Below are positions 16,155-24,882 of a stretch of DNA of 31,421 bases, one piece after another (positions within the stretch are counted from its first letter, which is position 1; every line of letters starts with the position of its first letter). The stretch is from CAYGZA01 sp964354135 (lineage in GTDB: Bacteria > Planctomycetota > Planctomycetia > Pirellulales > Thermoguttaceae). Made by a program: the position numbers and the translations under genes. The stretch spans positions 1-31,421 of the forward strand of contig CAYGZA010000031.1 of the NCBI GenBank assembly GCA_964354135.1, written 5' to 3'. Under the pieces are notes generated by a model. It saw nothing but the letters and a program-made list of their open reading frames with translations, was not told the DNA's origin and ran no database searches.

Positions 16155-17057
16155 ATGGCTCATTCTTGTCCCGTGCACGTGCCCGTCCTGCTGGATGAGA
16201 TCCTCCGGTGGGCGGCGCCGCGGCCTGGCGCGGTAATTGTGGACGGTACGTTGGGGGGTGGCGGGCATACCCGGGCCCTGGCTGAAAGGGTCGGACCCAA
16301 CGGCTCGGTGATTGCCTTGGACCGCGACCCGGCGGCGCTGGCTGCGGCCGAGGATCGTCTGGCGGGGCTGCCGGTGCGGCTGATCCATGCCAACTTCTGC
16401 GACTTGCCCGAGGTCTTGCAGGCGCTAGAGATCCGTGAAGTGGACGGAGTGGTCTTGGACCTGGGAGTCTCCAGCGACCAACTGGCGGACGCCGAGCGGG
16501 GGTTCAGCTTCTCTGCGGAGGGGCCGCTCGACCTGCGTTTCGATCCCACCGCAGGGGAGCCGGCCTGGCGTCTGGTCAACCGGCTGAGTGCCGAACACCT
16601 CGCCGAGCTGATCTACCGTTACGGCGAGGAGCGTCACAGCCGCCGCATTGCCCAGGCGATCGTCCAACGGCGTAGCAAAGGTCCGATCCACTCTGCTCTG
16701 GAGCTGGCGGACCTGGTGCGGCGGTGCGTGCCTGCGGCCCGCGGCGGCCACCGCATCGATTCCGCCACGCGGACCTTTCAGGCATTGCGGATCGCGGTAA
16801 ACGACGAGCTCAAATCGCTGGAAATCGCCTTGCGGCGGACCCCCGATTGCCTGCGGCCCGGGGGTCGAATGGCCGTAATCAGTTTCCATTCCCTGGAGGA
16901 TCGGCGGGTCAAGGAGGCTTTTCGCGACGATCCCCGCTACGAGGTCCTGACGAGAAAACCGGTTCGCCCCAACCCGCAAGAGGTGGCGGCCAACCCGCGT
17001 GCCCGGAGCGCCAAGCTGCGGGTGGCAGCGAGGCTGGGGCGAGACACCTCGGCATGA
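16155..17057 (+). CDS. rsmH: 16S rRNA m4C1402 methyltransferase RsmH (MraW)
   Basis: This 300-residue SAM-dependent enzyme methylates N4 of cytidine 1402 in 16S rRNA. Family signatures are all present: HVPVLLDEIL at the start, VDGTLGGGGHTRAL (SAM motif I), VIALDRDPAAL, GVVLDLGVSS, GPLDLRFDP, RTFQALRIAVNDEL, and MAVISFHSLEDRRVKEAF. Length is normal. ATG 16155 gives the common start; a TTG at 16143 is in frame but unlikely. No clear Shine-Dalgarno sequence is seen. In most bacteria ftsL and ftsI follow; here a LysM membrane protein follows instead, in keeping with the reduced dcw cluster of planctomycetes. Confidence 0.96.
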   Translation: MAHSCPVHVPVLLDEILRWAAPRPGAVIVDGTLGGGGHTRALAERVGPNGSVIALDRDPAALAAAEDRLAGLPVRLIHANFCDLPEVLQALEIREVDGVVLDLGVSSDQLADAERGFSFSAEGPLDLRFDPTAGEPAWRLVNRLSAEHLAELIYRYGEERHSRRIAQAIVQRRSKGPIHSALELADLVRRCVPAARGGHRIDSATRTFQALRIAVNDELKSLEIALRRTPDCLRPGGRMAVISFHSLEDRRVKEAFRDDPRYEVLTRKPVRPNPQEVAANPRARSAKLRVAARLGRDTSA

Positions 17058-17086
17058 AGAAGCACGGAGCAAGGTGTAAGAACAGG

Positions 17087-17198
17087 CAAAGAGGGAAAAA
17101 GGGGGAAAGGGGAAAGGCGCTCAACGGCAGAAACGTGGGTACAAACCTCGTCGTGGATATCCTTTGGTTTTTCCTCTTTCCCCGTTTCTCCTTTTTCC
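17087..17198. repeat. Purine tract and complementary pyrimidine tract
   Basis: A purine-only run (about 17087-17117, AAAGAGGGAAAAAGGGGG and onward) is followed about 55 bases later by an imperfectly complementary pyrimidine run (about 17171-17198). Together they could form a long hairpin between rsmH and the LysM gene. Confidence 0.6.
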
Positions 17199-17291
17199 GT
17201 ATTGTACGCCCGAAAACCCCAGGTGGGCCGAAAGCCGCGCGGCCGAGTAACCCACGCGTGAGGTCCACACCGCAATAGGCAGGGATGCGCT

Positions 17292-18782
17292 ATGTCCAAG
17301 ACAGACAAGTTCGGAAACAGCTACGGCAGGGAAGACCGGGAAGATTACCCGGGAGCCAAGGACGCTTCCCACGGCCAATCGAGCAAGGAGACGTTTGACG
17401 ACCTGGCCTCTTCCGAGGAACTCCTAGGGGGTGGGGGCGGCATCGGCAAGGAGATCAAGATCGGGCTGGCGGTGATCGCCCTCCTCCTGATCGTTCTGGG
17501 CGTGGTGCTTGTGATCCGGCTCCGCGGCCCGGCCACCGACGCGGCCAATAGTGCGACGCCGCCAAAGAAAGCGGAGGAGAAACAAGCTCCGCCCACCAAA
17601 CAGAGCGGGGCTTTCGGTGCCCGAACGGACTCGGGAAAACGGACCGCCGTCCCGGCCGTGCCGGCGAAGGGCACGGCGGCCGGGAAGACCTCGACCGCCG
17701 AGTCGGACGACTGGCCGGTAGCGTCCGACGCCAAGGCAAAGGATTCTCGGGACGACTTCCGGTCTCGGTCCGGGGCCTCTCCTCTGTTCTCCAAGGATTC
17801 GACCCCGCCGCCATCGAGTCGCTTTGCTGGCTCGGACGCGGATCGGCCTTCGGCAAGAAGCTCCGCGGGCTGGCAAGGGGACGCGGATACCGCCCCGACC
17901 GCCGGTACCGGACGCACCACCGATCCCTTCGATCGCCGGACATTGCCGGGCAGCCAAGCCGGCGCAACGGCGAGCCCCCCGTCGGGCAACGTCCTCCGCG
18001 GCGGGACCGGGGGCTTGAGCTTTGGCCGCGATTTTGGCTCGGCGGCCCGATCGGACACTCGGGATGCCGCGGGCTTGCTGACGCCGCAGTCGGCTGAGGC
18101 CGGCGGTCGTCTCGGTGAGGCCCCGCGATACAACTCGTCTGCCGACGTTCCCACTCTGGCGCCGCGTCGGGCCGATGGGAGCATGAGTGCCGGTCAGGTC
18201 CCGGCAAGAACGGCCGGCTCGTTCGGGGCAAACGACGGCCTGGGGACGGGCAGCAACCTCCTTCGTCAGCCCGACCGCACGACCTTGCCGCGGCGGGACG
18301 GGACCTACGAAGTCCAGCCCAACGACACGCTTTGGACCATCTCGGAGCAGCTCTACGGAACGGGCGCGTATTACCAGGCCCTTAGCGAGCACAATCGCAG
18401 GAAGTATCCCCGTGTCGACCGGATCCGCCCCGGCGACGTGATCTCTGCCCCCAGCGCCGAGGAGCTGGCGAAGCTCTACCCGACGCTCTGCCCGAGTCCG
18501 GCCCATCGCGAGGCATTGGACAAGCGGGCGGGTGTCCGCACCGTGTCGAGCCGGGGCGTCGGCGGCCGCACCTACGTCGTTCAGGAAGGGGACACCCTGT
18601 TCGACATTGCCCGGCAGGAACTCGGGAAGGCCGCTCGCTGGGCGGACATCTACGAGCTGAACCGCGACCTCTTGGGCAAGCAGTTCGACTACCTCACTCC
18701 CGGGATGCAGCTCACGCTGCCCAACGACCAGGCCAGTCCCGGCCCGGTGACGCGGCGAGGCGAAACGCACTACCAGCGGTAG
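17292..18782 (+). CDS. Membrane-anchored double-LysM protein
   Basis: The 496-residue protein has a charged cytoplasmic N-terminus (about 1-52), one transmembrane helix (about 56-78, IGLAVIALLLIVLGVVLVI), and a long low-complexity Pro/Ala/Gly/Ser linker (about 80-335). Two C-terminal LysM modules follow, at about 337-392 (TYEVQPNDTLWTISEQLYG) and about 430-490 (RTYVVQEGDTLFDIARQEL). LysM binds N-acetylglucosamine glycans such as peptidoglycan. The topology puts the modules outside the cytoplasmic membrane. The position after rsmH is where ftsL usually lies; a single N-terminal helix is all it shares with FtsL, so a divisome role is only a suggestion. The ATG at 17292 has AGGGA upstream. The cpYpsA-like gene follows 13 bp later and is probably cotranscribed. 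Confidence 0.88.
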   Translation: MSKTDKFGNSYGREDREDYPGAKDASHGQSSKETFDDLASSEELLGGGGGIGKEIKIGLAVIALLLIVLGVVLVIRLRGPATDAANSATPPKKAEEKQAPPTKQSGAFGARTDSGKRTAVPAVPAKGTAAGKTSTAESDDWPVASDAKAKDSRDDFRSRSGASPLFSKDSTPPPSSRFAGSDADRPSARSSAGWQGDADTAPTAGTGRTTDPFDRRTLPGSQAGATASPPSGNVLRGGTGGLSFGRDFGSAARSDTRDAAGLLTPQSAEAGGRLGEAPRYNSSADVPTLAPRRADGSMSAGQVPARTAGSFGANDGLGTGSNLLRQPDRTTLPRRDGTYEVQPNDTLWTISEQLYGTGAYYQALSEHNRRKYPRVDRIRPGDVISAPSAEELAKLYPTLCPSPAHREALDKRAGVRTVSSRGVGGRTYVVQEGDTLFDIARQELGKAARWADIYELNRDLLGKQFDYLTPGMQLTLPNDQASPGPVTRRGETHYQR

Positions 18783-18795
18783 GGGTGACCGGGGC

Positions 18796-19269
18796 GTGTG
18801 CCAGCCCGATAGTCCACTCCCTCGGCCCGCCAAGATCGTCTCCGGCGGTCAGACCGGCGTGGACCGCGCCGCCCTCGACGTGGCGATCGAGATGGGAATC
18901 CCGCACGGCGGCTGGTGCCCGCGAGGCCGGCTGGCGGAAGACGGCACGATCCCGCCGCGGTATCAGCTCGTGGAAACCGACTCCCCGGACTACGCCGTAC
19001 GGACCGAGCGGAACGTGCTGGACGCCGACGCCACCCTGATCCTCTGCCGCGGCCAGCCCACCGGCGGCACGGAGCTGACCCTCCGGCTCGCACAGAGGCA
19101 TGGCAAGCCGCACCTGGCCGTCGATCTCCAGCAGCCGATCGACCCGCAGGCAATCCGCCGCTGGCTGGCCGAGCACGGCCGCGGCACGCTCAACGTCGCC
19201 GGCCCGAGGGAAAGCCAAAGCCCGGGCATCCACGCGGAGGCCCGCGAGTTTCTTCGCCGTTTGCTGTAG
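18796..19269 (+). CDS. cpYpsA-like SLOG-fold protein (putative molybdenum carrier)
   Basis: This 157-residue protein fits the family annotated as putative molybdenum carrier, grouped with the YpsA/SLOG Rossmann-like nucleotide-binding proteins. Landmarks are KIVSGGQTGVDRAAL near residue 13, GWCPRGRLAEDG, the Y-R-T-R-N segment YAVRTERNV, and CRGQPTGGTELT. Related SLOG proteins bind nucleotides or nucleotide-derived signals; the molybdenum role comes from one structural relative and should not be assumed here. The start is GTG 18796, with AGGGGTGA at 18781-18788. The 13-bp gap from the LysM gene suggests one transcript. Confidence 0.85.
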   Translation: MCQPDSPLPRPAKIVSGGQTGVDRAALDVAIEMGIPHGGWCPRGRLAEDGTIPPRYQLVETDSPDYAVRTERNVLDADATLILCRGQPTGGTELTLRLAQRHGKPHLAVDLQQPIDPQAIRRWLAEHGRGTLNVAGPRESQSPGIHAEAREFLRRLL

Positions 19270-19391
19270 CCCAAACTGCTCCCAGGGCAACGTCTTGGGT
19301 ATCGAGCTGCCGCCCCAATTGACTCCCCGCGCAAAGCTGGTAGACTGGCGGTCGATGAAGGGGCCACCTCGCGTGATTCGGCCAAATGGAG

Positions 19392-19420
19392 TTGAAGTGA
19401 TCGCAAGTTCAGTATATCCT
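19392..19420 (+). promoter_or_regulatory. Possible promoter of the restriction operon
   Basis: TTGAAG at 19392-19397 and TATCCT at 19415-19420 are spaced by 17 bases, in a patch more AT-rich than its surroundings. It sits 44 bp before the methylase start codon. Confidence 0.35.
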
Positions 19421-19463
19421 GTGCGTTACTGGACGATCTTTCTCTGAACAGGTCGGACGTTCC

Positions 19464-22400
19464 ATGCTGCTAGCGGAGTTATTGGACGGACTCGGCTACA
19501 GTCGCTCACCGAACTTCTTGCGGGCCGATGAGGAGCCGTTCAAGGCGGCCCTCGACTACGGCCACGTTTTCCGTCGCGCGGCTGGAAAGCCGTGCAACCT
19601 TCAGGGGGTCTACGTGTTGCGTGACGAGCGGGGTCGGGCCTCGACCGGGGTGGTCCCGCTCGTCTACGTTTGCGAAGCCTCTTCCGAAGCCGACGCGAAC
19701 CTGATCCACCGCTACGTCTGGAACCAGGACGTCGTTCCCTTCCTCTTCGTGAACACGCCGGACTGTGTGCGCCTTTACTCGGGGTTCCGGTACCGCGACC
19801 CGCGGCGTGACCCAGTTCGCGGAGTCCTGCAGGTGCTTTCCGATTTCAACGAGGCGGCGGAGGTCGTCGAAGGATTCCACGCGGACGCGATTGACAGCGG
19901 GCGACTCTGGGCGGGCTGGGGGCATCATGTGACCCCCGAGGATCGCGTTGATTGGAGACTCCTCGAAAACCTTACGCAACTTGACCGGTGGTTGCGGGAC
20001 AACGGTGGCCTTAAGAAGCGGGTTTCCCACGCCCTGATCGGCAAGTACGTATACCTCCGTTACTTGAAGGATCGCAAGATCCTCTCGCCCGAGAAGTTGC
20101 GCGGTTGGGGGCTTCGCCAGGAGGAGGTGTTTGGCCGCGAGGCCACGCTGAAGGGATTAAACGATGTCGTCAAGCGCCTAGAGAACTGGCTCAACGGCCG
20201 AGTGTTCCCGCTTCCTATGCGCGGACCCGACGCACCCAAGCAGCAGCATCTCCGCCGTGTGGCGGGGACGTTCGCCGGAGATGAGGTCACCGAGGACGGA
20301 AGCTGGCAACTCCACCTGGATTTCCTGGCGTACGATTTCTCCTACATCCCCATCGAGACCCTCTCAGTAATCTATGAGCAGTTCCTCCACACGCCGGAGG
20401 AACCCGGTGGCACCACCAAGGCGAAAGAGAAGGGCGCCTACTACACGCCGATCCCGCTGGTGAACTTCATGCTCTCGGAGTTGGAAGCGCGTCGCCCGCT
20501 AGAAAAGGGAACCCGGGTGTTCGATCCGGCGTGCGGCTCCGGGGCGTTCCTTGTCCAGTGTTACCGCCGGATGATAGAGAAGGAGTTCCCGCCCACCGCA
20601 CCTACACGACCCCGTCCGGCCGAGCTTCGCGAGCTTTTGATCCGGCACATATTCGGGGTGGACGTGGATGAGGATGCGTGCAGCGTCACCGAGTTGAGCC
20701 TTATGCTCACTTTGCTCGACTATGTCCATCCCCCGGACTTGGAGAACCGCCCACAATTCCAGCTCCCTGCATTGCGCGATCAAAACGTCTTCTGCGGCAA
20801 TTTCTTCCCCGACGGAGGCACATGGCAAGAATGGCTGCAGCGAAACAAGGCTGGCTGGATCGTGGGCAATCCACCGTGGAAGAAGATAGATCCGAAGGAA
20901 CTGGATGATGCCGACGTACCGGTTTGGCGTTGGATTGACAAGAACAGGACGGAAATGCCGGTTGGAGACAACCAGGAGGCGCGAGCCTTCGCCTGGGAGG
21001 TGAGCCGCTATCTTTTGCCGACCGGTGTCGTGGCCCTGCTTCTGCCTGCAATGTCACTTTTTGATGATCGAGCGAGAGCATTTCGTAAGAAGTTTCTTCA
21101 GAAGATGAAAGTGGATGGGGTGGCGAATCTCGCAAACCTTCGCCGCGTGTTGTTCCACGGCAGATCCCTCGCGCCGGCGGCCGCTTTCTTCTTCCGCACG
21201 CGGTCTGATGACGGTTCGGATTCCGTAGCCGACGATTCCATCCCGGTTTTCTCGCCGTTCGTGGCGAATCAGGAGGCGACCTGCAACACAGTGCGGCGAC
21301 GGAGAAGCGAGGCCTGGAGCTTAGTATATAATGCAAGTGAGCTTCGAGAACTACCGTTGGCGCAGGTTGTGGACGGGAGTTCCCTTCCCTGGAAGACGGC
21401 TGCTTGGGGGTCTCACCTGGACATGCGCCTCGTGCAAAAGCTCGAGCGCAGGTTTCCATCGCTTGGCCGACTAGAGGACGACAGACTTCTGCAGATTCGC
21501 GAAGGACCACAGCCGCAACGGACTAGAATCGTCAAAGGCACGAACAGGAATGAACACTGCCCCGAATTGCGTGATAAGCGAAGGCTCGACGTCAGACGCC
21601 TAGAAGGACCAGGAAGGCTTTTCACATTCCCGGAGCGGGCGCTCGTCGCCAATGATGCCTTCTATTTGAGGTTGCGGGGCGGGCGCAGAGGACTCGACGT
21701 CTGTCGTCCCCCGCATGTGATTGTAAGTGCGGCGCGCACTTTCGCCGTGTACTCAGACGAGTACGTTATTGTTCCGCCTCGTCAAGTTGGAATAGCTAGC
21801 ACCTCGGGCGATGCGACTTTTCTCAAGGCGCTAGCCGTATTCCTGAGCTCCGACTTTGCATACTACCATCAGTTCCTTGTTTCAGCCGAATTGGGCGTGG
21901 AGCGAGACCGGTCCACACCCAGTGCCCTCAGACGGATCCCTGTGCCATTGAAGAGTGTCACGGCGGCGGACTTGCGCGAATGGGTGGAGCTGCACGCAAG
22001 GTTGGTTGAGGTTTCGCCCGACCAACAGGCACCGCTCCCGTTGTTTTCAGAGGAACGGGTCCAAACGACCGTTGACCACTTGGTGCGGGACTTAAACGAA
22101 CTGGTCAACAGGGCCCTTGGTCTCAAACCGCGAGAGGAATCGCTGGTGCGCGATTTGCTCAGAGTTCGACTCGGGCTGAACGACGGCAGAATTCGCGAGC
22201 CGGCAACCGGACGACCCGACCACGATCAAATCCGCCTGTATGCCCGTCGACTCAAGGGCGAACTGGATGCCTTCGTCGGCGACCAAAGCCGAAAACGACA
22301 TGCGGTTGGCGTTGTCTACGATGATCTGTCCGGCATGGTCGCCGTCAACTTCACGACCGACGCGGAAGCCGCGCGGACCCTCCTTGTTGCGCACGCTGGC

Positions 22401-22616
22401 GACACAGCCGCGGCGGAACTCGAGAAGGCGCGGCGGCGGCTCCGAAGAAAGCGGGCCCAGTGGGTCTATTTCGATCGCAACCTCCGTATCTACGAGGGGA
22501 CGCGGACGTTCGTCCTCAAGCCCATGCAGCGGTTCCATTGGACGGAAAGTCAGGCCATGTTCGACGCGGCCGAGATCATTGCGGAAACGCTCGCGGGGCC
22601 GGGAGAAGTCCGCTGA
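19464..22616 (+). CDS. Large N6-adenine DNA methyltransferase of an R-M-like system
   Basis: The 1050-residue protein has an N-terminal region (about 1-150) with VYVCEASSEADA and WNQDVVPFLFV, resembling the decayed nuclease-like domain at the front of some type IIG and PglX-like enzymes. A helical region follows, then a gamma-class N6-adenine methylase core. Motif I is FDPACGSGAFLV (353-364) and motif IV is NPPW (469-472); GAYYTPIPLVNFML lies ahead of motif I as usual. The C-terminal half (about 560-1050) likely holds target recognition, ending in a predicted coiled stretch rich in Lys and Arg and RFHWTESQAMFDAAEI. There is no separate specificity subunit. The stop overlaps the next start by one base (TGATG), so the two are translationally coupled. 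It presumably marks host DNA while a partner cleaves unmodified DNA. Confidence 0.85.
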   Translation: MLLAELLDGLGYSRSPNFLRADEEPFKAALDYGHVFRRAAGKPCNLQGVYVLRDERGRASTGVVPLVYVCEASSEADANLIHRYVWNQDVVPFLFVNTPDCVRLYSGFRYRDPRRDPVRGVLQVLSDFNEAAEVVEGFHADAIDSGRLWAGWGHHVTPEDRVDWRLLENLTQLDRWLRDNGGLKKRVSHALIGKYVYLRYLKDRKILSPEKLRGWGLRQEEVFGREATLKGLNDVVKRLENWLNGRVFPLPMRGPDAPKQQHLRRVAGTFAGDEVTEDGSWQLHLDFLAYDFSYIPIETLSVIYEQFLHTPEEPGGTTKAKEKGAYYTPIPLVNFMLSELEARRPLEKGTRVFDPACGSGAFLVQCYRRMIEKEFPPTAPTRPRPAELRELLIRHIFGVDVDEDACSVTELSLMLTLLDYVHPPDLENRPQFQLPALRDQNVFCGNFFPDGGTWQEWLQRNKAGWIVGNPPWKKIDPKELDDADVPVWRWIDKNRTEMPVGDNQEARAFAWEVSRYLLPTGVVALLLPAMSLFDDRARAFRKKFLQKMKVDGVANLANLRRVLFHGRSLAPAAAFFFRTRSDDGSDSVADDSIPVFSPFVANQEATCNTVRRRRSEAWSLVYNASELRELPLAQVVDGSSLPWKTAAWGSHLDMRLVQKLERRFPSLGRLEDDRLLQIREGPQPQRTRIVKGTNRNEHCPELRDKRRLDVRRLEGPGRLFTFPERALVANDAFYLRLRGGRRGLDVCRPPHVIVSAARTFAVYSDEYVIVPPRQVGIASTSGDATFLKALAVFLSSDFAYYHQFLVSAELGVERDRSTPSALRRIPVPLKSVTAADLREWVELHARLVEVSPDQQAPLPLFSEERVQTTVDHLVRDLNELVNRALGLKPREESLVRDLLRVRLGLNDGRIREPATGRPDHDQIRLYARRLKGELDAFVGDQSRKRHAVGVVYDDLSGMVAVNFTTDAEAARTLLVAHAGDTAAAELEKARRRLRRKRAQWVYFDRNLRIYEGTRTFVLKPMQRFHWTESQAMFDAAEIIAETLAGPGEVR

Positions 22617-23275
22617 TGAGTGCGCAAGCACCCCGGCAATCCGGTACGTCGGGTAACGTGGAGGACTATCGACAGATCACCCTTGTCCGAGTTCATGAGC
22701 TCCTCAAACTGGGCTACCAACGGCTCGATCGTGATTCTTGCAGGGCAGCACACGAGGACAGCATCTCGGGCGAGCTTGCTGACTCCATCGAGGACGTGCT
22801 CGACGACGGATCCGCCGACTGGATGGATCGGTTCAGTGTACACAACGAGGCGCCCGTCCGTGCCCCAAAGCGGAAGGGCAAGCGCCGGCGAAGAGTAGAC
22901 ATCAGGATCGATTCCGCTCTGCGCCGCCCGCGAACACGTCTTGCCTTTGAGGCGAAGCGACTTGCCAACGGACCCGGCGTGGACGAATACCTTGGCGAGA
23001 ACGGGCTCGGCCGGTTCCTGCGCGGCGAGTACGCCAAAACGGAAGACACGGCCGGCATGTTGGGCTACGTCCAGTCAGGGAGACCAGAGGATTGGGCCGA
23101 ACGCATTGGACGAACACTCGGCGAGTCACCCGCAGACTACTCGGTTCTGCCCGAAGGGAACTGGCGCCGCGCCTCCCTCGTCGATGGGCTAGAGCACACG
23201 TACTGCTCCAGTCACAGCCGGCAATCAGTTGACCGGCCAATCAGCATCTACCACTCGCTACTCGATTTCTCCTAG
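22616..23275 (+). CDS. PD-(D/E)xK-like restriction component
   Basis: The 219-residue protein matches no family I can name. VDIRIDS supplies Asp95, and after 16 residues LAFEAKRL supplies Glu112 and Lys114, giving D-x16-E-A-K, the PD-(D/E)xK catalytic arrangement of many restriction enzymes. An N-terminal helical segment has HEDSISGELADSIEDVL, and a basic KRKGKRRRR run precedes the active site. Its start overlaps the methylase stop by one base. The context makes it the likely cleavage or recognition partner of the methylase. Cleavage activity is inferred. Confidence 0.7.
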   Translation: MSAQAPRQSGTSGNVEDYRQITLVRVHELLKLGYQRLDRDSCRAAHEDSISGELADSIEDVLDDGSADWMDRFSVHNEAPVRAPKRKGKRRRRVDIRIDSALRRPRTRLAFEAKRLANGPGVDEYLGENGLGRFLRGEYAKTEDTAGMLGYVQSGRPEDWAERIGRTLGESPADYSVLPEGNWRRASLVDGLEHTYCSSHSRQSVDRPISIYHSLLDFS

Positions 23276-23305
23276 TCCACGTAGGCTAAAACGAAAGGCG
23301 ACCAA

Positions 23306-24355
23306 ATGAGCGCCCTGACGCAGGCATTGAACGAGGTGAGGAACAAGATCGCCCTCTATCAGGGCAAGGGGATACACGAGCAGGACACCAAGACGGCGCT
23401 GATTGACCCAATACTCCGCGCCTTGGGCTGGGATGTGGGCAACCTCGACGAAGTGTCGCAAGAGTATAAGCGCCAGCCCAAGGACAAGCCCGTTGACTAC
23501 GCCCTATTCCTGCTCAGGACGCCGAAGCTGTTCGTGGAAGCCAAAGCCCTGGGGCAAAACCTCGATGACCGCAAGTGGGCCAATCAGATCATGGGGTATG
23601 CGGCGGTGGCGGGCGTGAAGTGGACCGTCATCACCAACGGCGATGAATACCGGATCTTCAACGCCTGCGTCGACGTTCCCGTGGAAGAGAAGCTCTTCCG
23701 TGCCGTGCGCCTGACGGACCAGGGCATCGCGGCAGAGGAAACTCTGGCCCTGCTCTCCAAAGATCGAATCAGAGACAACGATATTGAGGTGCTCTGGAAG
23801 GCCCACTTCGTAGACCGCCAGGTCCGCGCTGCGCTTGAGGGGTTGTTCTCCACAGACCCAGATCCCTCGCTCCTCCGTTTGATCAAGAAGCGCGTCAAGG
23901 ACTTGTCGCCGAGAGACATCCGGGCAAGCCTGTCTCGAATGCGCCTTCGTTTCGACTTCCCGATAGAACCGGAGACGCCAGCGAGCTCAAGCGGAAAACG
24001 GCGGCCACGCGAAAGGACGGCCCTTGCGGTGCGGCACGAGGCCAGAGCGCGCAAAGTCGTTGGCGTGTCGTTGAAGGAACTGATCGACGCCGGACTACTC
24101 AGCCCCCCGCTGAAACTCAGCGTCCGCTACAGGGGCAAGCACGTGGAGTCCGAGTTATTGCCGGACGGGACCGTGCGTTTTGAGGGAAAGACTCACAAGT
24201 CGTGTTCCCTGGCCGCGGCTTTCGCCAGGGGCAGCATCACCGGCCGCCGAATGAACATAAACGGCTGGGTGTTCTGGCACTATCGGGACCAACACGGAGA
24301 GCTCGTGCCCTTGGACGCGGCAAGGCAAGAGTACCTGAAGCGGAAGTCGCCGTGA
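23306..24355 (+). CDS. HsdR_N-like nuclease with C-terminal RAMA domain
   Basis: This 349-residue protein begins with a type I restriction R-subunit N-terminal-like domain: KTALIDPILRALGWD (about 29-43), then PVDYALFL with Asp64, then LFVEAKAL with Glu78 and Lys80, and WTVITNGDEYRIF. This is the PD-(D/E)xK core that cuts DNA in HsdR, but the helicase motor of HsdR is absent. A linker of about 100 residues follows. The C-terminal region (about 250-345: LKELIDAGLLSPPLKL, DGTVRFEGKTHKSCSLAA, NINGWVFWHY) matches the RAMA domain, thought to sense modified adenine. It lies 30 bp after the PD-(D/E)xK gene, with AAAGG before ATG 23306. Probably the third gene of the restriction operon. Confidence 0.8.
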   Translation: MSALTQALNEVRNKIALYQGKGIHEQDTKTALIDPILRALGWDVGNLDEVSQEYKRQPKDKPVDYALFLLRTPKLFVEAKALGQNLDDRKWANQIMGYAAVAGVKWTVITNGDEYRIFNACVDVPVEEKLFRAVRLTDQGIAAEETLALLSKDRIRDNDIEVLWKAHFVDRQVRAALEGLFSTDPDPSLLRLIKKRVKDLSPRDIRASLSRMRLRFDFPIEPETPASSSGKRRPRERTALAVRHEARARKVVGVSLKELIDAGLLSPPLKLSVRYRGKHVESELLPDGTVRFEGKTHKSCSLAAAFARGSITGRRMNINGWVFWHYRDQHGELVPLDAARQEYLKRKSP

Positions 24356-24657
24356 CCTGGGTGCGCGCTGGTGCGACCGCAGGTCCCCCACAAGGCCGGC
24401 TCGCGGCAAGGCCAGGAGACGCTGTCGCACCTTTCAGAGCCCCCGGGTGTCGCCCCGGCGCTCCCGCCGCTTCACACGCGCCGCCCCGACACGGGCCCGG
24501 CTCTGAACCCTGAACCCTACCGGGCCGGCACGGCCCGGCTCTGATGGCTCCAACCACGGCTTCACCGGCAAGCTCCGGGTCGGGTAGAATGACTGGCGGA
24601 GGAAGACCGCCATGACAGTGCGGGTGGACATCGACACTTTGGTGGATGGAGGGTGCT
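24356..24657. other. Intergenic stretch, no gene
   Basis: GC-rich sequence between the restriction operon and the toxin-antitoxin pair. The only structure noted is CCGGGCCGGCACGGCCCGG at about 24521-24539, which folds as a short hairpin. No promoter is clear. Confidence 0.5.
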
Positions 24658-24882
24658 ATGAGCGGACTGGAGGCATTGCAGTCGGCGCAATTCGTGACGG
24701 CCAAAGGAAAACGGTTGGTCGTCATTGATGCGGCGGATTGGGAAGCCCTCATCGAGTGGCTGGAGACGGTCGAAGATCGACAAATCGCTCGGGCGGCGTT
24801 TGAACAGCTCCATGCCGCGGGCGGCGACCGCAGCCGGGCGGGTTGGCGGGAGTGGGGGGCGGTCAAGGGGGAGGTGGGGTGA
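24658..24882 (+). CDS. Type II antitoxin, Phd/YefM-like
   Basis: The 74-residue protein has an N-terminal part (QFVTAKGKRLVVIDAADWEALIEWLE) resembling the Phd/YefM fold, which binds operator DNA, and an acidic to neutral helical C-terminus that would wrap the toxin. ATG 24658 is chosen because GGAGGG lies just before it; an in-frame ATG at 24646 would overlap that site. Its TGA stop overlaps the GTG start of the toxin (GTGA at 24879-24882), the usual coupling of antitoxin before toxin. Probably autoregulated with the toxin as corepressor, as in related pairs. Confidence 0.75.
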   Translation: MSGLEALQSAQFVTAKGKRLVVIDAADWEALIEWLETVEDRQIARAAFEQLHAAGGDRSRAGWREWGAVKGEVG

